A program made the translations under genes and the position numbers. Positions 1 to 5,824 of a DNA stretch of 46,260 nt are shown here, one piece after another. The stretch spans positions 1-46,260 of the forward strand of contig CAISEB010000019.1 of assembly GCA_903884235.1 (NCBI GenBank), written 5' to 3'. The notes below the pieces were generated by a model. The model searched no databases. It was not told the DNA's origin and worked only from the letters and a program-made list of their open reading frames with translations. Positions within the stretch are counted from its first letter, which is position 1. Each line of letters opens with the position of its first letter. The stretch is from an uncultured Pseudomonadota bacterium (GTDB taxonomy: Bacteria; Pseudomonadota; Gammaproteobacteria; Steroidobacterales; Steroidobacteraceae).

Positions 1-22
1 CATAACCGGAGGGACGATTTCC

Positions 23-325
23 ATGAGGAAGCCGAGACGTAATCATTCCGCGGCGTTCAAGGCGCGGATAGCCCTGGAAGCGATTCGGGGCGAGAAGACG
101 GTGGCGGAGATCGCATCGCACCATGAGGTTCATCCGAACCAAGTGACGATGTGGAAGACGCAGGCGCTGGAGAACCTGGTCGGGATTTTCGGCGGCAAGA
201 CGATCGCGGACGACGGCAAGGAGCAAATCCGGGAGCTGCGCGAGAAGGTCGGCGAGCTGACGATGGAACGCGATTTTTTAGAAGGCGCGCTCGGGAAGCT
301 CCCCGGCCTGAGCGGCAAGCGTTGA
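23..325 (+). CDS. IS3-family transposase OrfA (helix-turn-helix subunit)
   Basis: This 100-residue protein has the standard start of IS3-family OrfA: a basic N-terminus (RRNHSAAFKARIALEAIRG), then a helix-turn-helix with HPNQVTMWK (about residues 35-45), then a leucine-rich coiled-coil stretch (residues 70-95) used for multimerisation. It binds the IS ends. Alone it usually acts as a regulator; joined to OrfB by -1 frameshifting it forms the active transposase. The ATG at 23 follows a purine-rich GGAGGGA. The frame ends at 325, beyond the frameshift site, so about 15 residues are unique to the unshifted product. Confidence 0.9.
   Translation: MRKPRRNHSAAFKARIALEAIRGEKTVAEIASHHEVHPNQVTMWKTQALENLVGIFGGKTIADDGKEQIRELREKVGELTMERDFLEGALGKLPGLSGKR
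274..280 (+). other. Programmed -1 frameshift heptamer T_TTT_TTA
   Basis: Read in the OrfA frame, positions 274-280 are exactly X_XXY_YYZ (T TTT TTA, with TTT and TTA as zero-frame codons). A -1 slip here puts the ribosome in the frame that is open to 1149. The fused product would be about 375 residues: 86 from OrfA, ending Asp-Phe-Leu, then Arg-Arg-Arg of the OrfB frame. Frameshifting of this kind is how IS3-family elements make their transposase. No downstream pseudoknot was worked out. Confidence 0.75.
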
Positions 326-1149
326 TTGATCGGGGTTCTGAGGTTGCGGTGTCGCGCCAGGCGGAGCTGCTCGACCTGAGCCGGTCGAGCGTCTATTACG
401 CGCCGCGCCCGTTGCCGGAACGGGACCTGAGGCTGATGCGGCGGCTGGACGAGCTGCACCTGAAGTGGCCGTTCTACGGGACGCGCAAGCTGACCCGTGA
501 GCTGCAGGACGAAGGGCACGCGGTCGGCCGGCGGCACGTGACGACGCTGATGCGACGGATGGGCATGGAGACGATCTACCGCAAGCCGCGCACGAGCATC
601 CCGGCGCGGCAGGCGGCGATCAAGCCGTACCTGCTGACGGGTTTGGTGATCGACCGGCCTAATCAGGTCTGGGCGGCGGATCTGACGTATATCCCGATGG
701 CGCATGGCTTCCAGTACCTGGTTGCGATTATCGATGTCTGGAGTCGCAAGGTCATGTCCTGGCGGGTGTCGAACACGATGACGCCGGACTTCTGCGTCGA
801 GGCCTTGCAGGAGGCTCTGGCGGAGCACGGCAAGCCAGAGATATTCAACACGGACCAGGGATCTCAGTTCACGAGCGACGACTGGACGAACGAATTGAAG
901 GCGGCGGGCGTTCAAATCAGCATGGACGGCAAAGGTCGGTGGATCGACAACGTGTTCATCGAGCGACTGTGGCGCAGCGTGAAGTACGAGAACGTCTACC
1001 TCAAGGCGTACGAGACCGGATCGGAACTGCGTCGTGGCCTGGCCGAGTACTTCGAGTTCTACAACGCCGAGCGAAGCCATCAGGCGCTGGACTACCAGAA
1101 GCCGGATGACGTTTACTACGGTCGTCCGGCGCTGAAGGCCGCGGCATGA
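280..1149 (+). CDS. IS3-family transposase OrfB (DDE integrase core), expressed by -1 frameshift
   Basis: OrfB supplies the catalytic domain of the IS3 transposase. After an HTH_21-like region ([16 protein letters not shown], then [11 protein letters not shown]) comes the rve retroviral-integrase fold. Its DDE residues are the Asp in WAADLTYIP, the Asp in [11 protein letters not shown] and the Glu in [12 protein letters not shown], with the usual [14 protein letters not shown] tail. The start given is the first codon read after the -1 slip. The same frame is open from an ATG at 151, but no separate ribosome binding site is evident and the fusion is the expected active product. All catalytic residues are present and no stop interrupts the frame, so the element may still be active. 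Confidence 0.88.
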   Translation, partial: RRRAREAPRPERQALIDRGSEVAVSRQAELLDLSRSSVYYAPRPLPERDLRLMRRLDELHLKWPFYGTRKLTRELQDEGHAVGRRHVTTLMRRMGMETIYRKPRTSIPARQAAIKPYLLTGLVIDRPNQVWAADLTYIPMAHGFQYLVAIIDVWSRKVMSWRVSNTMTPDFCVEALQEALAEHGKPEIFNTDQGSQFTSDDWTNELKAAGVQISMDGKGRWIDNVFIERLWRSVKYENVYLKAYETGSELRRGLAEYFEFYNAERSHQALDYQKPDDVYYGRPALKAAA

Positions 1150-1305
1150 TCGAGGTCGAGGAATCCGAAGAGCTTCTGACGCTACGCGTCAGACCGCGGA
1201 TGCCGAAGACGATTGACGAAGAGCAAGGACCAAGAAATCATCATCAACAGGGCTGGCAGATCCACTTAGCCGAAGAAGAAATCTGTCCTAAGAACCGAAG
1301 CCACC

Positions 1306-2121
1306 CGTCTCCACCCCTTCCTGATCGAGGGGTGGCGCAAGGAGTGCCGCCAGGCAGGCACCAACCCCCGCACGATTAACCGGAACCTTCAGCGTCTTCG
1401 GGCGGCCGTCCAGAAGGCGGTCGAGTGGAAGCTCCTCACCGAACATCCATTCGCCGGCGTCAAGCCGCTCAAGGCGGACAAGGGCGGCATCGTCCGTTAC
1501 CTGAGCGCAGAGGAGGAGGTCGCCCTCCGCCAGGCGCTTCTCGATCGAGAGGCGAAGTCGCGAAGGGCGCGGGAGCGATTCAACGTGTGGCGCGAAGCCC
1601 GGCACGAAGACGCGCTACCACTTCGCACTGAGGTCTACGTCGATCACATTCAGCCGCTTACGCTCGTTGCCCTGAACACAGGGCTTCGGCGCGGCGAGCT
1701 GTTCAGTTTGATCTGGCGGGACGTGGACCTCGCCGGGAAGGTACTGACAGTCCAAGGTAGCAGCGCGAAGTCCGGTCAGACGCGGCGCGTGCCGCTCAAC
1801 GCCGAGGCCGTTGAGGTCCTGACCGCCTGGCGAAAGCAGGCCGCGGACCATTCGGCTGGCGCCTACGTATTCCCAGGAGAGGAGGGCGCCCGCCTGAACA
1901 ACGTTAACAGGGGCTGGCGCACTGCCTGCAAGTTCGCGGGGCTCACCGATTTCCGGTTCCACGACTGCCGGCACCACTTCGCCAGCCGGCTTGTCCAGTC
2001 GGGCACTGACCTCAACGTCGTGCGCGAGCTTCTCGGGCATGCCGACCTGACGATGACGCTTCGGTACGCCCACCTGGCGCCCGGCAACATGGCGGCTGCC
2101 GTCGAGCGGGTGGCCCGCTGA
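1306..2121 (+). pseudogene. Tyrosine recombinase/integrase, 5' end removed by the IS
   Basis: The frame is open from the IS junction to TGA at 2119-2121. It reads the rest of a SAM-like core-binding domain (FLIEGWRKECRQAG, TINRNLQRLRAAVQKAVEW) and a complete catalytic domain. Catalytic residues visible are Arg in NTGLRRGELF, the HxxR box in FHDCRHHFASRL, His in LLGHADLT and the nucleophile Tyr in MTLRYAHL (codon 2065-2067). The N-terminal arm-binding domain and any start codon are missing. A GTG at 1585 could start only a 178-residue catalytic fragment. This is the island integrase, and its position next to the left attachment site is typical. Inactivation would freeze the island unless another integrase acts in trans. 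Confidence 0.85.
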
Positions 2122-2780
2122 TGGCACGGCCGAAAGCCAAGACCGGGCCGGTAGCCGCGCCGTGGTCGGTGATCGCCGGGTCGGCGGAGACCGTCGAGCT
2201 CAGCGCCGAGGTCCGCGAGATTGTTGGCGCGGCCGCGACGGACCCGTTCCTGCAGCGAATCGCCGACGCGGTCGCCGAGTGCCAGTTCGCGCATCACCGT
2301 GACGACTCCGCGCCGACAACGGGAGAGTCCGCGGCGACGCTGCGGGCGATCTTTCAGCACGCCGAGCATCTGGTCGGGCTGCTCGGCGGCCGCACCGACG
2401 AGCTAGCTGAGCCGTTGCGTGGCCTGTCCGCGGCGGTGGGCCGGGATTGGCTGGAGCAGCTACGACAGGCTCTGCGCCTACTCAGCGAGGAATCGGTCGT
2501 CGCGCTGCGGCCGTACCTCGCGCCGACGAAGGGGCGGAAGCCCGGCATCGCTGAGCCGCACCAGGTCCTGCTCGGTATCCGCTGTTGGGAGGCGCTCGAG
2601 TCCGTCAGCATCAGGCCGACGCTCACGGCCTCCGTCGATGACGGCAAGCCGGCCAGCGTGTACCTGAAATTGCTCGCATGGGCCTTGCGAGTGTCCCGAC
2701 TCGGCGGCGATGCGCGAAAGATCGGCAGCGCGGCGAAGCGAGTCCGGCAAGGGCTCCAGAAGGTACACGCCAGAGACTGA
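2121..2780 (+). CDS. Unknown protein translationally coupled to the integrase
   Basis: This is a 219-residue soluble, mostly helical protein with no motif I recognise. Its ATG overlaps the integrase stop (TGATG at 2119-2123), so the two were co-transcribed and probably translationally coupled. The C-terminal 40 residues are basic (KIGSAAKRVRQGLQKVHARD), which could suit nucleic acid binding, but that is inference. With the integrase 5' end lost, expression now depends on read-through from the IS or on an internal promoter. Confidence 0.7.
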   Translation: MARPKAKTGPVAAPWSVIAGSAETVELSAEVREIVGAAATDPFLQRIADAVAECQFAHHRDDSAPTTGESAATLRAIFQHAEHLVGLLGGRTDELAEPLRGLSAAVGRDWLEQLRQALRLLSEESVVALRPYLAPTKGRKPGIAEPHQVLLGIRCWEALESVSIRPTLTASVDDGKPASVYLKLLAWALRVSRLGGDARKIGSAAKRVRQGLQKVHARD

Positions 2781-2844
2781 TCCCGCGTTTAGACCAGCGG
2801 CTCACTATGCCGCACTGTCTCGCTCAGCCACACGGAGCGAGACC

Positions 2845-3132
2845 ATGACTCCCAACCGCCCCCGACCGGACCTTCGAACAGGCGCCGCCGCGGCCTATTG
2901 CACCGAGCAAGGGCGGACGACCTCCCCAAGCTTGCTGGAGAAGTCTCGGGCGCGCGGACCTGACGAGCACCGCGACCGCGGCCCCGATTTCTATCGTGAT
3001 GACCGGGGCGTCTGCTGGTATCCGCAAGATGCGCTCGATGTGTGGGTCGCCACATGGAAGGCCGCTCGCAGATTCCGCGAGCCCGGGACGGTACCAGCGA
3101 ACTTCGTGGCCCGCCACGACGAAGCGGCTTAA
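2845..3132 (+). CDS. Excisionase / AlpA-like small DNA-binding protein
   Basis: A 95-residue protein beginning MTPNRPRPDLRTGAAAAYC, followed by a short helix-turn-helix and a wing-like segment ending in DFYRDDRGVCWYPQDALDVW. The pattern (select an entry, then a residue/helix ending YxxxDLDxW-like) is that of MerR/excisionase-type HTH proteins such as AlpA and phage Xis. Such proteins bend attachment-site DNA for excision or switch on integrase. I chose the ATG at 2845 because GGAG lies about ten bases upstream; the frame is open further upstream to 2710 but that part overlaps the preceding gene. Its place between integrase and replication gene supports the assignment. Confidence 0.65.
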   Translation: MTPNRPRPDLRTGAAAAYCTEQGRTTSPSLLEKSRARGPDEHRDRGPDFYRDDRGVCWYPQDALDVWVATWKAARRFREPGTVPANFVARHDEAA

Positions 3133-3146
3133 CGAGCCAATCTGAA

Positions 3147-3983
3147 ATGTCGCGGTACCTCGAACCAAACTTCTGGCGGCAGGCCATTCGTGACCATGGC
3201 CCCAATTGCCCGACGACGCGCGCGACGCTTCTGATGCTGAGCACGTTTATGAACCGGGACGGCATCGCGTATCCGTCGCAGGAGACGTTGGCGGCGGCAA
3301 CCTGTTTCCACGCGAACTCCGTCCAGCGCGCAATCAAGCGGGCGAATTCAGAAGGTTGGATTTGGATCGAGTCGCAGAAGTCGGAAAAGGGGCGGGGCTG
3401 GCGGAAGAACACCTACATCGCGGTTGTGCCCGACACTGTGCCATTGAGCGCGAAGGCGCAGGCATCGTCGGACCGGCTCGCGGCCTACTACGGCTCCGTT
3501 GAGGGTCAAGGTGCCACTCCGCAAGTGGGACCTCATGATAATCGTCCCACTCTAGAAGTGGTGCGTCAGCCAGAGATCGCCGCGACCCTTACCGTAACGG
3601 AACACGCTCAGGTCCCACACGAGACCTTGCGAGGTGACACATCTGAGGGCTCGTGGTGCCACACCAGGGGTGGCGAGGCGCCACATCAGGAGTGGCATAA
3701 GTCTTCTCTTAAGCTCTCAGAAGAAGCTCTAAGAACTGAAGGGCACGCGCTGACGCGACGCGCCTCCCCCGTGAAGACGGCGAATCGAATCGCGAGACCG
3801 AAGACCGACGAGAGACTCGACAGCGACATCGCACAGGTGATCGCCGTGGAGCCGGCCTTTCGCCTCGTGGACATCGCCAAAGCCGTCGGCGAGCACGACA
3901 TCGAGCGGGTGCGGCAAAGGCTCGTGCAGATGGCGGCGCACGAACAGGCGCCGGTGGTAGCCGTAGGGGGTGGTCGTGGTTGA
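3147..3983 (+). CDS. Winged-helix replication-initiator-like protein with an internal origin
   Basis: This 278-residue protein has an N-terminal helix-turn-helix of the replication O/RepA type: TRATLLMLSTFMNRDGIAYP, SQETLAAATCFHANSVQRAI and GWIWIESQK form recognition helices and wing (about residues 25-90). The middle (about 120-195) has low-complexity composition because the DNA there is a run of 22-bp repeats, and 22 is not a multiple of three. The C-terminus (about 200-278) is basic then helical (DIAKAVGEHDIERVRQRLVQM). Lambda O has the same layout: a DNA-binding N-terminus, iterons inside the gene, and a C-terminus that recruits the helicase loader. The start ATG at 3147 lies 14 bases after the previous stop. 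Function is inferred from layout and the HTH, not from a full domain match. Confidence 0.65.
   Translation: MSRYLEPNFWRQAIRDHGPNCPTTRATLLMLSTFMNRDGIAYPSQETLAAATCFHANSVQRAIKRANSEGWIWIESQKSEKGRGWRKNTYIAVVPDTVPLSAKAQASSDRLAAYYGSVEGQGATPQVGPHDNRPTLEVVRQPEIAATLTVTEHAQVPHETLRGDTSEGSWCHTRGGEAPHQEWHKSSLKLSEEALRTEGHALTRRASPVKTANRIARPKTDERLDSDIAQVIAVEPAFRLVDIAKAVGEHDIERVRQRLVQMAAHEQAPVVAVGGGRG
3511..3699 (+). repeat. 22-bp palindromic iterons (putative replication origin)
   Basis: Six copies of a 22-bp unit start at 3511, 3544, 3612, 3634, 3656 and 3678. The last four are head-to-tail with an exact 22-bp period. The unit is half-site GTSCCACW, five bases, then half-site AGTGGSAY, so each is itself an inverted repeat. 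Best copies are 3511-3531 (GTGCCACT / AGTGGGAC), 3544-3564 (GTCCCACT / AGTGGTGC) and 3678-3698 (GCGCCACA / AGTGGCAT); 3656-3676 is near-perfect in the core. In 3612 and 3634 only the left half is well kept. They lie inside the initiator-like gene, as in lambda ori, and are probably its binding sites. Confidence 0.75.
3697..3740 (+). other. AT-rich patch with 13-bp tandem repeats (putative DNA unwinding element)
   Basis: Only 16 of these 44 bases are G or C, in a strongly GC-rich setting. The patch directly abuts the last iteron. It holds two 13-bp units, AAGCTCTCAGAAG at 3711-3723 and AAGCTCTAAGAAC at 3724-3736, differing at two positions. Iterons followed by an AT-rich region with short tandem repeats is the usual design of iteron-type origins. 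Confidence 0.55.
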
Positions 3984-4297
3984 TGCCGCCGCTATCAACT
4001 GGCGCGTCGTTCCCGTCCGGTTCGGCCAGGCGATCCGGAATGACGCTGGAAACGTAGAGCGCTCGGGTTCGCTTGATAGCGCGGGACGCTGGAAATATCG
4101 GGGAGCGAGCGGGCTCCGTGCCGTCGACCGAGCGCCAGGTAGTGCTCCGTGCTCCACCGGTGCTCCAGCGGCTGCCGAGTCAGGCCGAGCTATCCCAGTA
4201 GATGCCCCGCGTTTGCACCCGGACTGCCGGGATGATGCCCCAGCCGTGCGCCCGAGTTGCCTCGCGCTCACCCTTGCGAACCGATCCTGAGCCGGCT
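3984..4297 (+). other. 314-base stretch without a convincing gene; GTGCTCC repeats
   Basis: A GTG-started frame of 106 codons (3970-4290) overlaps the end of the initiator gene and runs through here, but its composition is poor and nothing in it is recognisable, so I do not call it. The stretch holds three copies of GTGCTCC at 4142, 4149 and 4160 on the same strand. Because the terminase operon starts just downstream, this gap is a candidate packaging (pac/cos) or control region; that is inference from position only. Confidence 0.35.
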
Positions 4298-4699
4298 GTG
4301 GCGCGTAAGCCGAAGAACCGCGCGCTGGTGACGATCCCCGGCTGCTGGCAGCCCGATTTTGTGGAACGTCTCGATCGCCGCTTCAAGATTGCGCACGCGG
4401 TGCGCGACCGCATTGCCGCGATCGAGTCCGACATTGGCGGTCGCGACACGCTCTCCTACGCGCGCCGTTGTCTGGTGCGCCGACTGGTCTGGCTCGAGGC
4501 GGTCGTCGAGACATTCGAGCAACGCCTGGCTGCGGGTCAGACCGTTGACATGGGTCAGTACACCCAGGCTCTCAACACGCTGCTCGGTTTGCTGCGATCG
4601 GTCGGATGGGAGCGCAAGCCACAGAACCTCCGCACCTTGCGCGACGTGATGAACAGCCCCTCGTCGCCGCCTCGCGCCCTGCAGGAGCCGCCGCCGTGA
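4298..4699 (+). CDS. Conserved phage-type small protein at the head of the terminase operon
   Basis: The product, about 133 residues and helical, reads fMet-ARKPKNRALVTIPGCWQP, then DFVERLDRRFKIAHAVRDRI and YARRCLVRRLVWLEAVVET. It resembles small proteins I associate with terminase-bearing elements in proteobacteria. A small-terminase or packaging-adaptor role is possible but unproven. I picked GTG 4298 because the conserved-looking part starts there; ATG 4202 is in frame but has no ribosome binding site and adds a Cys/Pro/Arg-rich leader that looks non-coding. Confidence 0.55.
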   Translation: MARKPKNRALVTIPGCWQPDFVERLDRRFKIAHAVRDRIAAIESDIGGRDTLSYARRCLVRRLVWLEAVVETFEQRLAAGQTVDMGQYTQALNTLLGLLRSVGWERKPQNLRTLRDVMNSPSSPPRALQEPPP

Positions 4700-4787
4700 C
4701 GCGCCCGACCGTTGACATCGCCAACATTCCGAACCGATCAGCGGCGCTCCTACCGCGTCCTAGCGCGTCCGCCAAACCGGAGGACCC

Positions 4788-5351
4788 ATGAACGAATGTG
4801 AAATTTGCGGAGCCGCCGACTCAGATTCGTGCGGCTGCACACCCAACGACCAACCGACCGGCATCATCGCCGAGGAGATCACCGTGACTGAATCTGCCGA
4901 ACTCCCCCTCCGCACCGCCTACGGAATGTCCGTCGCACTGCCACCTCAGGGCCGCCAGCGCCTGGTGATCGAGCGGCCGGCTGCGCCTCCGGGCGTGAAT
5001 GTCCCGCCCGACCATCACTGGGACGATCGGTTCGGCAAGGGAATACCGGACGCCTGGGATGGCAAGGAGGTCGCCCGCCAGTTGGCGATCCTGGATGAGG
5101 CTCGCGCCACGGCCGAGCGGCAGGCGAAGTACAAGGGCGAGCAGCTCGAGAGCAGGGCTGCGCAGGAAGCCGCACGGCCGCCGACAGTCGAGGAGCAGTT
5201 CGCAGCCGTCGTGCGGCGGCTCGCGACCTTGGAGGCTCAGCGGGTCGAGCATCACGTCCGGCTCAATTCGCTCGAGGAGGCGGTCGCAGCCGGCAAGCCG
5301 GCAACGGTTGCTCGCATCGGCCGGACCCCGACGCCAGGGAGCGTGGCATGA
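4788..5351 (+). CDS. Unknown coiled-coil protein with N-terminal Cys cluster
   Basis: A 187-residue protein with a strong ribosome binding site (GGAGGA at 4779-4784). The N-terminus carries closely spaced cysteines (CEICGAADSDSCGC), a possible small metal knuckle. Residues about 95-170 are highly charged and heptad-like (LAILDEARATAERQAKYKGE, then RRLATLEAQRVEHHVRLNSL), predicting a coiled coil. Its stop overlaps the next start (ATGA), so it belongs to the operon leading to the terminase-like gene. No family recognised; a scaffold-like or adaptor role is only a guess. Confidence 0.65.
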   Translation: MNECEICGAADSDSCGCTPNDQPTGIIAEEITVTESAELPLRTAYGMSVALPPQGRQRLVIERPAAPPGVNVPPDHHWDDRFGKGIPDAWDGKEVARQLAILDEARATAERQAKYKGEQLESRAAQEAARPPTVEEQFAAVVRRLATLEAQRVEHHVRLNSLEEAVAAGKPATVARIGRTPTPGSVA

Positions 5352-5824
5352 GCGTCGACGGCCGTCTCGAGCGCCTGTACGGCGACGCCCGCCGGCATCA
5401 GCTCAACGTCGAGGTGAGGGCCACGTGTAGCCGATCGGGCGTCGTCGATGAGCCGATGATCCTGGCGAAGCAGGCGGAGGCGGCCAAGGCGCACGAGGCT
5501 GTCTGGCTTGAGAACCCCGCAATGACTGTTGCCGAGGACGTTGAGCTTCGAGCGGCTCGCGGTCGTCGGGGGCTGACGCCGAACGAGGCGGCGGCGCAGG
5601 CCGACCAGATCATGCACGACCTGCGGACGCCGGTGTACGGCACCCGAGCGGTCGTTCGGGCGGTCGTCGCGGCAGAGAAGGCGGCCAACTCCAAGACGCC
5701 GGTGCTGAATCGGATGCTCAACGCCGGGGCGGGCAATTCCCCGGCGCTGGCACGGCTTCGGCTCGGTGCTCGGGCGGACCAGCTCGCAGCGCATCGACCG
5801 GCCGGGAAGAAGCTGACGCCGTGA
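5348..5824 (+). CDS. Unknown helical protein in the terminase operon
   Basis: A 158-residue soluble protein, rich in Ala and Arg, with no recognised motif. It overlaps the gene before it (ATGA at 5348) and the gene after it (GTGA at 5821), so the three are translated as a coupled unit. The central segment (AAQADQIMHDLRTPVYGTRA) is helical. Its close coupling to the large terminase-like gene suggests a partner in DNA packaging, but nothing in the sequence proves it. Confidence 0.65.
   Translation: MSVDGRLERLYGDARRHQLNVEVRATCSRSGVVDEPMILAKQAEAAKAHEAVWLENPAMTVAEDVELRAARGRRGLTPNEAAAQADQIMHDLRTPVYGTRAVVRAVVAAEKAANSKTPVLNRMLNAGAGNSPALARLRLGARADQLAAHRPAGKKLTP

Larger units (their letters stand above)
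1..1306 (+). mobile_element. IS3-family insertion sequence (left end not in window)
   Basis: Two overlapping frames encode an OrfA/OrfB transposase pair of the IS3 family, with a -1 frameshift heptamer between them. The right boundary is placed near 1306 because a tyrosine integrase frame resumes there, with sequence typical of an integrase core-binding domain. The last stretch (about 1285-1306, TGTCCTAAGAACCGAAGCC followed by ACC) would be the right terminal repeat. Its inverted partner is not visible at the window start, so the left end and target duplication lie outside. The right boundary is good to roughly ten bases. The element interrupts the integrase of the host island, so it arrived after the island. 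Confidence 0.8.

Noticed and set aside
1146-1379. 77-codon frame crossing the IS right end
   Set aside because: It runs from inside the IS into the integrase in the wrong frame, so it is a chance frame.
3970-4290. GTG-started 106-codon frame after the initiator gene
   Set aside because: It overlaps both neighbours, has an odd Ser/Pro/Arg-rich composition and no recognisable feature; listed only as a gene-poor stretch.
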